Assembly (NCBI GenBank): GCA_002110485.1
Contig: MOWL01000048.1
Coordinates: forward strand, 496,001-560,000
Reading direction: 5' to 3'
Origin: Emergomyces orientalis
Taxonomy: Eukaryota > Ascomycota > Eurotiomycetes > Onygenales > Ajellomycetaceae
DNA: 64,000 nt
Position numbers and translations under genes: made by a program. Shown here piece by piece: positions 34,328 to 44,736 of this stretch. The first letter of the stretch is position 1. Each line of letters starts with the position of its first letter. Below the pieces are notes generated by a model, which did no database searches, was not told the DNA's origin, and saw only the letters and a list, made by a program, of their open reading frames with translations.

Positions 34328-35509
34328 ATGCCGTCCCTTCTCGACCTCCCCATCGATATACTCTCCCTACTACCCCTCTATCTTGACAACATTGAAACGT
34401 TTACCAGCGCAGCGAGCACTTGCCGCAGCCTCCGCCACATCTTCTCGAACGCCCTCCCACGGACAATCTTCCAACTGGCCGCCGCCTCCGCTCCGATATT
34501 CTTCTCCCTGCACCCCCACTTCCTCATCATGGCCGTGGCCCCGCAAATCCGCGACTGGGCCTTGGGCAACGAGGAGAACAGCCGCCGTCTCCGCTTAGCC
34601 TTCCAGGGCGGCATCGAGGGCCTGTACGATTTCTGCGTAAACGATAAAAGCCTCAATGCCGGGCTCACACTCGACAGAATCCGAACGCTCTATGAAGCCC
34701 GCTTCACGGTTCTCAACCCGCTTGCGGACAAGATCGACAAAATGGCTGGCACTCAGTGGTACGAAGCGGAGAACTTTTGGGACGGCGGCGTCAGCGAACC
34801 TGGCACCGTCTACGCGGATGTACACCGTGCGACGATGCAGATTATAATCTACGGCGAGCTGTTTGGAAGTAGCATGCGGCCGTTTCTCGAGTCAAGCCCC
34901 AGCGGGGACGGGACGGATTCGAAGGCACCTCTCTCCCCCCCCTTTTTTGACCTAGAAACTAGACTCGACTATTTCAAGTATTGTGTTCCGGACTGGATAT
35001 GCCAGAGGTATCCGGGTTTTGAATTATTGCCTGTCGGGCCCTATGCACCGGAGAACAAGGACGCTTTGCCCGCTGATCAGTATGCGCTTCGACATATCTT
35101 TACGTGCAGACGGTGGCGGCGCATGTGGGCCGATGCAATGGCTATGGTAGGCCCGCTTTTTGCGGAGTGGGATGCGGAAAAAGGCCCCTGGGCACAAGAC
35201 CTAACGGCCCCAGAGGCTGAAGGGGTGTGGAAATTGAAACTGTTCAGAGATGCGCTGCAGACCATGGGGCTTGAGGGGATGCAACTGGTGACTTTGCCGC
35301 GGGAGAAGATTTCTCCTGAGGTTTTGAAGAGAGCACGTACGATGCGAGAGCAGATTGAAGCGTTGGAGAAGCCGCCTCCGTCGTATATTGTTGGCGATCG
35401 TCTGAGGGCGACTGTTTCGAAAGCGCCAGATCCGGCGCAGGATGTTTATGTTTGCATGGCGCCCTATTGGTCTGGGACGGGGGTAGGGTTGGGGGAGGGG
35501 AGTAGTTAA
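34328..35509 (+). CDS. F-box-like domain protein
   Basis: 393 residues from ATG at 34328; the open frame extends 13 codons upstream but without motif. The N-terminus MPSLLDLPIDILSLLPLYLDNIETFTSAASTCRSL is a typical fungal F-box-like pattern. The remainder is globular, with aromatic-rich helices (NFWDGG, LDYFKYCVPDWICQRYPGF, LRHIFTCRRWRRMW), as in a large group of uncharacterised ascomycete F-box proteins. A role as a substrate receptor for SCF ubiquitin ligase is inferred from the domain. No signal peptide is present. It shares only the F-box idea with the F-box/ankyrin protein 3 kb away, so the two are not a recent duplicate pair. Confidence 0.8.
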   Translation: MPSLLDLPIDILSLLPLYLDNIETFTSAASTCRSLRHIFSNALPRTIFQLAAASAPIFFSLHPHFLIMAVAPQIRDWALGNEENSRRLRLAFQGGIEGLYDFCVNDKSLNAGLTLDRIRTLYEARFTVLNPLADKIDKMAGTQWYEAENFWDGGVSEPGTVYADVHRATMQIIIYGELFGSSMRPFLESSPSGDGTDSKAPLSPPFFDLETRLDYFKYCVPDWICQRYPGFELLPVGPYAPENKDALPADQYALRHIFTCRRWRRMWADAMAMVGPLFAEWDAEKGPWAQDLTAPEAEGVWKLKLFRDALQTMGLEGMQLVTLPREKISPEVLKRARTMREQIEALEKPPPSYIVGDRLRATVSKAPDPAQDVYVCMAPYWSGTGVGLGEGSS

Positions 35510-36289
35510 TCAATGGGAAGCTCAGCTTCCAATGGGCATTATTCGTAGAAATTACTTGCGGTAACTGATACATTGTTGCTCCGCTTCATGACAATCTGGG
35601 AAGCCTAAATAACTACCTACGTTGTTGTGCTTAGGGGTCACCGCATTTTTTGTTCAGGCCGTTCGGTTCATTACTCTTCATCGCCCCTAACCGATGATAC
35701 ATTAAGGGGCAAAATATGTTGGTCAATAATTACCAATATGAGATTTGAAAGCTCTTGTTAGTGTGCATCTCAGCTAGTAACAATGCAGGCATATACCAAT
35801 GAGAGCTTCTAATTTGATTTGATTTGATTTTTTGATTTAATTTCTTAGTAATTAATTTTGTTTTTAAATTCTCAATATATATAGACATATATAAGCTAGC
35901 TAATGATTTAGCTCAGTAGCAATCCATCCTTCAGCTTTGTTAAGTGCTCCATATCTCCAGGAGGCCCGGATCGTTCATATTAATAGGTAAAAGAACGAGG
36001 ACTGTGGGGTGGACTGCGCAAGTGAACCCAGCTTGAAAATATTCTCGAGTTTCCCTCGCAAGTAAAAACAACCAACCCCGCACGCTGTTTTCCTTCATAA
36101 GGCACACACCCAGAGACGTACATTCATTATCAGTATATACATTGGTCATACATTAGAAACCTGACTCTCGCATGTAGCTTTTCCGTCTAGACACTCACCA
36201 TCCCCAACAATCTTACTAGACTCTTGGCGCATGCATGTTGCATTGATCTCCAGCGACGCTCACGGACCAACCTACTCTCAAACCACCAA
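35510..36289. other. intergenic
   Basis: Includes GATTTGATTT simple repeats near 35.81-35.84 kb. No gene was supported. Confidence 0.45.
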
Positions 36290-37189
36290 ATGCCCTCCGA
36301 TCCCCTCCCCAGCATCCTCTGCCTTCACGGCTCCGGCACATCCGCTGCCATCTTCAAAATCCAAACCATCCGTCTCCGCCGGGAGCTGCAGCACCGCTTC
36401 TCGTTCGTGTTCATCGACGCACCATTCGAAACAGACCCCGGCCCCGGAGTGCTGCCCGTCTTCGCTGATGCCGGTCCCTACTTTACCTGGGTAGATTTTG
36501 CCACTTTACCCCCTTCGCATCGTTCGTTAGCTACAAGAGATGCCGATGGCGATGGCAATGGCGATGGTCAAATATCGGCGCTGAAAAGAAGCATTCTCCG
36601 TGGCCGCACGCAGCTGATGCCCCCGCGCACGGTAGAGCTGTTGGAGAAGACGATCCGCGAGCAGATTGAGAGGGATGGGAGGGGATTTGTCGGCATTATC
36701 GGCTTTTCGATGGGGGGTAGAATGGTGGCTGGGTTGTTGTTGGAGCAGCAGCAGCGACTACTGGAACAGAAGCGGATGAATGCGAACGGGAATGCGAATT
36801 CGAATGGGAATGGAGACGGCAATGGTGTCGACGGTGGCCATGTTCCGCCCGCGATTAATGCGGAGCAACTATTTAAGTTCGCAGTTTTTATATGCGCGAC
36901 TTCCCCACCAATTACTAAATTGCATGATCTCCTCGATCATGAAAGTGATGGTGATGGGAAAAGGGATGATAAAATTACGCTTCCTCAGATTGATATTCCC
37001 ACTCTGCATATACTGGGCCTTAATGATCCTTGGTTCGCCCCAGGAGAGTTATTGGCGACAACTCATTTCAGTCCCGCGAAAAGAACGGTGCGAAGACTGG
37101 ATATGGGCCATCATCTCCCTGTCCAGCAGAAGGATAATTTGGTGCTGGTCGACGGGATACTGGATATGGCAAAAGAGGTGGGGGTGTGA
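36290..37189 (+). CDS. FSH1-type serine hydrolase (alpha/beta hydrolase)
   Basis: 300 residues from the first ATG in frame at 36290 (the open frame upstream starts only at TTG). FSH1/DUF341 proteins are small alpha/beta serine hydrolases of uncertain substrate, sometimes tailoring enzymes in polyketide clusters. Marks are LPSILCLHGSGTSAAIF, the nucleophile elbow GFSMGG, the acid in LGLNDPW and the base in DMGHHLP. Two asparagine/glycine/aspartate-rich insertions, from GATGGCGATGG- and AATGGGAATG-like codon repeats, lie after LATRD and after RMNANG. They look like trinucleotide and hexanucleotide expansion in loops. No cluster partners lie next to it. The protein is probably cytosolic. Confidence 0.9.
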   Translation: MPSDPLPSILCLHGSGTSAAIFKIQTIRLRRELQHRFSFVFIDAPFETDPGPGVLPVFADAGPYFTWVDFATLPPSHRSLATRDADGDGNGDGQISALKRSILRGRTQLMPPRTVELLEKTIREQIERDGRGFVGIIGFSMGGRMVAGLLLEQQQRLLEQKRMNANGNANSNGNGDGNGVDGGHVPPAINAEQLFKFAVFICATSPPITKLHDLLDHESDGDGKRDDKITLPQIDIPTLHILGLNDPWFAPGELLATTHFSPAKRTVRRLDMGHHLPVQQKDNLVLVDGILDMAKEVGV

Positions 37190-38012
37190 AATGTGAAATG
37201 GATTCATAATTTCTCTGTCCCTGTTAATGGTTATATAAATCTCCTTTTCCTGGGGCGGACATGGTTACTGGCGCTACTTCGCCTACGTAGACCATATGTA
37301 CAGTACATGTACATGGTGCGTTAGCATATAGGAACTTATGGTCATGGATGGAGAATGGGCATTGCAGGGGATAGATATTATACTGCTACTCCGATGCATC
37401 TTATTTATGATTTTAGCCCGATTTTATACGCTTCACGCTTCTATTTAGGGACAACAAGAAGGGACGTTCGGGGATACACTTCGCGTGCCTGAAATTTAAC
37501 TTCCCGCTCCCTTCCCGCGGATCCCTGTAGATATATATCTTTTTGCTTTTTCTTTTCTTCTCCATTTTCAGCTTTACTTTCTCATGCTATCCTCCGTGAT
37601 TTCAGGGAACCATGGCTCATAAAAGTTTGACTGTTTCTACTCGATTGTTTCTAGAGGAGTTTAACCAAATAAAGGTGAACATTTTGGCCAAGCAATAATT
37701 GGCAATAACAGTTAGCTGTTGCTCTATTCTCTCCTCTGTTCTATCCTGTGTGATATGTAGCTTATCATCTATCTTACACTTGAATGTTGCTGTTATTAAA
37801 GGAATGCAAGCGCAAGAGCACAAAAATTATGCACTCCTCCACCACGTAATTATGCCAACTGATCTCCCACTCCCACATGTTTGCAGTGTTTGCATTATTA
37901 CATCATCCAGGCCCCCAAAAAATTTATCTCAAGATCAACATCATCAATACGGGTGCTGTGGAACATCCAGTAATATCTATTCTCCTCTCTCATTTCTAAT
38001 ACTCCGGCCACC
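37190..38012. other. intergenic, promoter of the Cns1 gene
   Basis: No gene was seen. Heat-shock-like GAA/TTC words are present but not in a clear tandem array, so no element is claimed. The start lies in CCACCATGG. Confidence 0.45.
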
Positions 38013-39405
38013 ATGGTCCGCATCGAAGAGCTCCCGGATGACTTCGACGAATCCCTCAATCTCAACAAACCCCCCTCTATCGGCCCTACACCAGGCGCGC
38101 AAGCTATCCTTAACGAAACACCCTTTGGAATCAAGGGAAATGCCTCCTCCGCGGACCCAACAACAACCCCTTCCATGCCGCCCGGCATGGCTTCTGTTAA
38201 GTCGCATACAGCAGAAGAAATACTTGAAATGATGAACAAGACCCCGCTATTCATGACTGACCTTTCCAAAGCAACTGATGGAGGTATGTTTCCGAAAATC
38301 TCAACTCGTCTTCTATTCGTGATGTTAATACAGTCTGCCTTCCTTCTTTGTAGATGATGAAAATATTGGCCTTGAAGCCATTCGAGCCCTGCAATATGAA
38401 GGAACACGAGCGGAGGTTGCTCAGGGATTTCGGGAATCAGGAAACGAGGTTACGAGGGAGAAGAAATGGAGCGATGGGAAAGAATTTTATACCAAGGCGA
38501 TTGCGGTTCTTACCGGGGAGAATAAATGGGAGAAGAGTGATGACCCCGATGGCGATCTTATAAAGGAACGCGAGATTGCGGAAGCATGCTATACCAATCG
38601 TGCATTATGTAATTTGGAATTAAGTAAGAAATGTCGCACTTATCCCAAGTATAGTTTTGTCCGATTGACTAAAATCCCCCCAAATATAGAAAACTACAGA
38701 TCAACCACTCTCGACTGCGCATCAACACTAAAACTCAATCCGAAGAACGTCAAGGCCTACTATCGATCCACTTGCGCTCTCTTCGCCCTTGACAAAACCC
38801 CCGAAGCAGAAGATACATGCGCGCGAGGCCTAAACCTCGACCCATCCAACAAACCATTACAAACCATATCCGCGAAAATTTCCGCGCGCAAATCTGTCCT
38901 CGAGGGAATCTCCGCCAAGCGACGAGCGGAGGAGGAACGAGCCCGCAAAGAGAAACTAATTCTCAACACGGCACTACGCGCGCGCGAAATTAGAGTCCGG
39001 ACAACAGATCAACCGCCCGAGCTTGAAGATGCCGCTATACACCTATCCCCCGACCCGCTCTCGCCCAAAAGCACCCTCGTCTTCCCCAGCATCTTCCTAT
39101 ACCCTATGGATGCGCAGTCAGATTTCGTCAAGGCGTTTTCGGAAACGGAGACTATTGGCGATCACTTGAGTTATATTTTCCCCCTGCCGTGGGATTCGCG
39201 GCAGGAATATAAACTTGATGCTGTGGATTGTTATATGGAGACGGTGGCTGGGGGGCTTATTAAGGTTGGGAGAAAAATTCCGTTGCTGAAGATATTGGCG
39301 GGTGGGAAGGTGGAGGTTGTTGATGCGTTGGTTAAAATTAATATTGTGCCGATAGGCAAGTCGAAGCAGTGGATTGAGGAGATGAAAGTGAGGAAAGGGG
39401 CTTGA
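38013..39405 (+). CDS. CNS1: Cns1/TTC4-type TPR co-chaperone
   Basis: Hsp70/Hsp90 co-chaperone linked to protein synthesis. Three exons (38013-38283, 38354-38623, 38690-39405) give 418 residues, typical for the family. The N-terminus has PPGMASVKSHTAEEILEMMNKTPLFMT, the usual pre-TPR segment. TPRs (about 105-225) show FRESGNEV, KFYTKAI-like KEFYTKAIAVL, CYTNRALCNLELKNY and NVKAYYRSTCALFALDK. The C-terminal wheel domain has FPSIFLYPMDAQSDFVKAF and ISYIFPLPWD-like LSYIFPLPWD. Both splice junctions preserve conserved sequence (KATDG-DDENIGLEA and LCNLEL-KNYRST). The protein is cytosolic and probably essential, as in yeast. Confidence 0.95.
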
Positions 39406-41639
39406 TTTTGGGTTATATGTGGTTCTCTGTAGTGTTGTCTGTGTTGGTGCGCGCAAGTGACGTTATAGAACCAGTGGAGGTGAAACAAATTACATACACC
39501 CAGGCGCTTCCCTCCATGGGTATCGGCCGCCCTTTGTCATTTATCAGCTCTCGAGCAATGAAAGGCAGGCCTTTTAACCCCGCGCACCCGCTAAGGTTGA
39601 TGCACTATGTAAATATACAAGAAAGGAATTGAAAAAAGTTCCAGGACAAACCCATTTCAACGAGATAAAAGTGAAAAGTGGCATCACCCAGGGAAGCGTG
39701 GGGAGGGTAGCTCAGGATCAGCGATAAGAAGGTAGGAACCTCCAACTCTCCCTGGTGTTGGTATCTGACGCTTAATGATCTAGCCCTCTGAGGGCACCAG
39801 AGAATGCAACTTGGGATGATGATGGTCCTCCTATTGGCAACATCTCCAGTGAAATAACTGGAGGGATTGACTGGACATGAGTTAAAGTCGATTTTATCTT
39901 TTTGTGTTCAGGCTGATGACAGAAAGAATTGGCTGGTCGACTGCAGTCTGAAATGCTGAAATCCTTGTTGTCATGTTAGATTTAACCATTCCGAAATGCA
40001 TTAGGAGCCCTGATACTTAAAGCAAGGGACCGTATTGTTGCCATTTTGTTGAAATTTCATGTATTACATATGATGGATGGAAAAGAAATATTAACATGGC
40101 ATGTTGATCGATAAAACTCCATGTTATTTTTTTGTATTGGATGAAATCATCAGCCTTTCCAACGCTGCCTGGTGCAATAGGAGCTCTGGGAGAAAAGGCG
40201 CCTTTCATTTAACGAAGGTGAAGAGTCCATGCTGGTCATATGAGAAGGGGACATTCTTTTTAATCCACCCACTGACCTGCCAGATATGTGTGAATGATGT
40301 AAACGGATAGACACGTCCAGGATAATGAAGATTTCATAAAGGATGCTTTTTCATAGGATTGATGATGGTGGATCCCTCGGTTGTTCGTCTGTCAGCCATT
40401 ATTGGGAGGCGGAGTCCCAACATGACCCAGTTTGATTTCTGATCAGTCACGGATCGATCTTGGTCAAACTCTTGTGGAGAAGAAGGATGTAATTGGCATA
40501 TCTCGAGTGGCCGTCCCAGAGCTTGTAGATAGGCTGGATTACTTGTTCCTCCTCTAATCCGTACAGTCTCGCCCAATCCCAAAGAGCGAACAAACCAAGC
40601 CAAGTCAGCAGAAATAAAATTCCTTCTCCGTCTGTCAGACCCCGTCCCTCGCATTCCAGCCACACACCCTCCTCTCCATTATTGGAGATGAGCAGCGATA
40701 AAGCCAGTCAGGGTCGGGATCAAGGGATCTCCCAAGGAACGTGGACCTCCACTACTGCAGGCCCAAGTGCAACGGCGGGCGTTAGCGGGGAAGGATAATC
40801 CAGTGCCACGCGCAGGGAACAGCTCCATAAAAACTATCCGCATGGGATTGAGCTAAAGTTACGGGGTGAGGAGAGGAGTGTAAATCCGTGACAGTGTAAA
40901 ATACGATTAGTCCGAGAGAAGTAGTCCGAAGCGTACACTAAGAAGTTAGTAACAGCCAATGGCCATTCCCTATAGACGAATTTTCATCACGGGACCATAA
41001 TATATACACAGCCAGCGGTAACCCCGATACGGCACGCAGAGAATTTCCTCACCGCATCCATCCAGAGAGCCGCAACGCAGACAATTTCGCAACGCAACCT
41101 CAGAGTCTCAGACTCTTCCTCAACGTCCAAGCAGCATCGCAACCCGCCCACAGAACCCACTCTTCAACATTATTGATTCCCCATCGTCAGCGTCACCATT
41201 GGAGCTGCTGGCCGGCGCTATCTTCCCAGGGCGCGCCCGCTAGAACCCCTTGCCCCCTGCCGGGCCTTGGAAGGCCAAACGCGAGTCACCAACACACTCA
41301 CACACGCACACAAGCAAAAATAAACCTGGCCCTTCGTTGAGACCGTTCACCAGCCAGACAAATACTGAAATATCCGTTCCACATACTCACACAGTCCACA
41401 GGGACACCCATCCGTGTTCATTTGCTCGGTGACTTCGTGGTACTTGGCAGCTTCTTCTGATTCTCTTTCCTGGATTCCCCTCCCTAAACAGCGATTGTTG
41501 ATCTGTGGCTGCCTAACATTATTGGTCTTGTTTTTATTTTGATTATTACTCTTCTTTTTCTTATTATTATCATTTCTGCTCCAATCGCCCCCCCCCCCCC
41601 TCCGGGCAAATACACGTATATTTATATACACGGCTAATA
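39406..41639. other. long intergenic region; leader of the SSXT gene
   Basis: About 2.2 kb with no supported gene. The last 500 bases hold CA-rich and C-rich tracts, including a C10 run near 41589, consistent with a long untranslated leader. Confidence 0.5.
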
Positions 41640-42477
41640 ATGAATAATCAACCCCATTCTTCGTATCCGACCCTCCAGCAACATCCAATGACTGCGACCT
41701 CTCCCGCAGGCTACCAGATGCAACATCCTTCCCAGGCTCAAGCCCAAGCTCATGCCCAAGCTCAAGCTCAGGCGCAGGCTCAGGCACAAGCGCGCGCTCA
41801 GGGCCTGCCATACTATGCGAACGCAAATCAGTTTCCCCCCCAATCGAGAACGCCACAGATCCACCACCAGCCTGTACAGCATGGTGGCTACGGGTCCGTT
41901 CCACTGCATGCTGGTGCGTCAACCATGATGATGTCTCCCGGCCTTCCCCATCATTCGTCTGGTCTTAGTCCCAGTAGGTCTTCCATCCTTTTGTTCTTTC
42001 GTCTGGTTTTATTTGTTCTTATTTCTTTAGCTCCTCCTTGATTTTCTTGTAAATTCCCGCCATCCCTGGTTTTCCACTGTTTATTACCCCATTGGCCAAC
42101 CAGTCCCTGCATTTTCGTGGCCAATGTCCCCTCCCCACTTCCCCTGCCATCGTTAAACCCGATTTCCGTTGCTACATAAACCTGGTCTCGACATGCATAA
42201 ACCCTCGCCCGTCAAATCGTTGTCTTATTTTCAGCCCGCTGACTAACTGGTGGTTTTTTTCTTATGGTTTTCAGTGCCTCACCCGTCAAATTTTTCGAAC
42301 CCCCAGTACATGCATTCGATTCCAACTACCGTAGCACAGTCCCCCATTCCTCAGTCGCCGTCCCCCCAGAATAAGGTTACCCATTCGCAAAGCCAACCAC
42401 AAACAATGGCTACCGTGACAGCATCAAACCCCCTTTTTACCACCCCGCCCCGGCCTCCCCAGACTTTAAGCCAACAA

Positions 42478-42518
<41 letters not shown>

Positions 42519-43119
42519 AACTCACTCACCAGTTGCCGCGCTCTCTCCCCAACAAGCGGCCCGTGAAAAAGCCCGTGTGACTGTTCTTCTCGATATCAAT
42601 TCAACCCTGCTACAAGAAGTGGTGAACCTTCAGGCCTCAGGCAAAGCAGGTGTAACGCCCACCCAGCCCGCTTCGCAACAATTGTCACCTACAAAGGAGA
42701 ACAGTGCAACCTCTCCCACTTCCCCTACCGACATCGCAGGATCGCAATCGCAGAACCCTGGCAGCACTGAGGGATCCAAACCTGCCAACAAGCCTAGTAT
42801 CGAATATATCGACTGCATGCGCCGTCTACAAGCGAACTTGGCATATCTTGCAACCGTTGCAGATCGGGCAAAGAAATCAGGAGCCGCGGCTCCACAGGCG
42901 CCCGCAATCATGACTCCACCACCAAATGTTCCCGGTGTGACGGATTTATACACAAAACTGAACGAACTATTTGCCGGGGCGTCTAAACCAAGTGGTGGCG
43001 CCCCATCGACCCCTCAACAGCAACAGCACCACCAGCAACGACAGTCCACGGGACCTCAACCGTCACCACAGGGCAACGGCGCACCTGTTCGTATTTCACC
43101 AGCGGAAACGGCGGGCTGA
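41640..43119 (+). CDS. SSXT (SS18-like) Q-rich protein, putative SWI/SNF-associated factor
   Basis: Two exons (41640-41973 and 42275-43119; GTAGGT..TTTCAG) give 392 residues, with the initiating codon of the second block (ATG) split by the intron. The first exon is Q/A/P-rich with a run of alternating QA. The second has polyQ (about 42475-42520), then a helical core KARVTVLLDINSTLLQEVV and YIDCMRRLQANLAYLATVAD. That pair of helices fits the SSXT domain of SS18 (LLDENxxLIQ, then RNLVYLATIAD), the subunit of BAF-type SWI/SNF complexes; fungal relatives are linked to Snf11. The linker between the helices is about 60 residues longer than in SS18. It is probably nuclear. The domain assignment is by pattern and would be settled by a profile search. 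Confidence 0.78.
42475..42520 (+). repeat. CAG/CAA (polyQ) microsatellite in coding sequence
   Basis: A run of about 15 glutamine codons, mainly CAG, in the second exon of the SSXT gene. It is likely length-variable between strains. Confidence 0.9.
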
Positions 43120-44736
43120 GTGGATGCTCAAAAATATCTAATGATATGGTCTATTACTTTGTTGTTACGTTTTCCCGCCGAGATTACTCTTACAAGGTCC
43201 AATCGAAGCAATGTTAATGGCCACAAACATTGCTACTTCATACTCCATAGGGTTGCGAAAAATCACGGGCAGTCAGAATCTTGCGAACTCGGTAGTGCTG
43301 AGCTTCCGCGCGGACGATGCACGGTGCTGCAAGTAGGCACGAATCACAAATGGGTTGTGTTATGCCCAGAAGGAAATTGACAACCTACCTGAAGAGACGG
43401 ATTTCGTGCGCAATAGCCTGCTTTATTGTCCCTCGCCTGGAATGGGGCGTCTTGAGCCGATTTTTTATTATTATTTTATTTTACAAACGCACTTATCACT
43501 ACTCAGACTGAGATGAGCCCTCGGTCTAACGGCTAGAGTGGAAACGGTCGGCATCAAGACTCTGGTTGTCGTCAAAATTTCGAAATTAAGCCCGGCGTAT
43601 ATGTGCGTATCCGATGATTAGGGCATTAGTATGCGCTTGGAGTAATCGAGGGAGGCATGACGACGGGCTCGCACGCGGTTGATGGATACAGGAACGCGAC
43701 TCTATTTATCTGTGTACTGGTTGTTGTTGTTATTATTATTAATTGGTGACGAGAAAGATGTGGGTGGGGATGCATACGATTCCGCTAAAATACATATATA
43801 TATGTAGGATATTATATTATTTTCATATGCTACGTTTATGCATTCACGGACGAGCAGCTCTGTCCACATCAAAGACTTCCTTGGGATAATGGTTGGGAAT
43901 CCTGCGCAGCCCAGCCGTCCTCGCCAGCAATGTGTAATTAATATCAAATATAACTTAGGAGCTATCCGACTCTCTCTTCCACAAAATATTCCTGGTATGT
44001 TCTTTTCTATATTGTAATATTTCAGTTGTGATATGAGTAGGCAATAATATATTTATTGTTCGATACACGGATATTTCAACATTTGCCGTAGCGCCACCTG
44101 CCAAACCCCCATACCAGCCAAACAAGCCAAACACTTTTCCTGCAGGCGACAAAAAGAAAAAAAAAAGGGGGAGAGACGAAGAACTGAACAACGACAACCT
44201 CCAGCCATCTCTATCTTTCGCAGATAGATAGCCCTCTCTCATTACGCCCGGGCGAAACGCAGCCCCAAGGATAACCCCCATCCATTATTAGTTTGGACCC
44301 TGTGGGTGGATGTTCGTTGTGTTCGAGCGTGCACTAGGGCAAATCCCCGCTAGTTAAAAAGTCACTGCTACTATTCCCGCCGCCTCCCTGACCACAGCTT
44401 GATAACCTATTCTCAGCCTCGTTCTTTTGTTTTGCTGCTCTCTTTCATCATCCCCTAGTTTACTCCTTCTACGACCCTCTCCGTCTTTTGCCCGTGCGCT
44501 GCGGCTAGATCTTTTCTTTCCTTTCGAGTCCCCTCGCGGCAGAAACTTTTCTCCAGCTCTCTCACCACACCTATCTTTTTACAGCCTCCAATATAAATCA
44601 CCAAGAAACCAACCTTCAAATTTCACCTCTCGGAAACCACAAACAGAAGCAGAAACAGAAACAGCCGGCTGTCGAACAGAACCGCGATCCCTGATCCCCC
44701 TTCTCTTTCACCCCCGCCATCCCCTCTTCACACGCT
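43120..44736. other. intergenic, upstream of nma111
   Basis: About 1.6 kb. It contains AT-rich and TA repeat stretches near 43.79 kb and a pyrimidine-rich leader from about 44.4 kb. No gene was supported. Confidence 0.45.

Noticed and set aside
34328..39405. secondary-metabolite cluster around the FSH1 hydrolase
   Set aside because: Neighbours are an F-box protein and a co-chaperone; no synthase, transporter or regulator gene lies close by.
43512..43595. CTCGGTCTAACGGCTAGAGTGG, a D-arm-like start of a tRNA
   Set aside because: No anticodon stem or TTC-loop of proper spacing follows.
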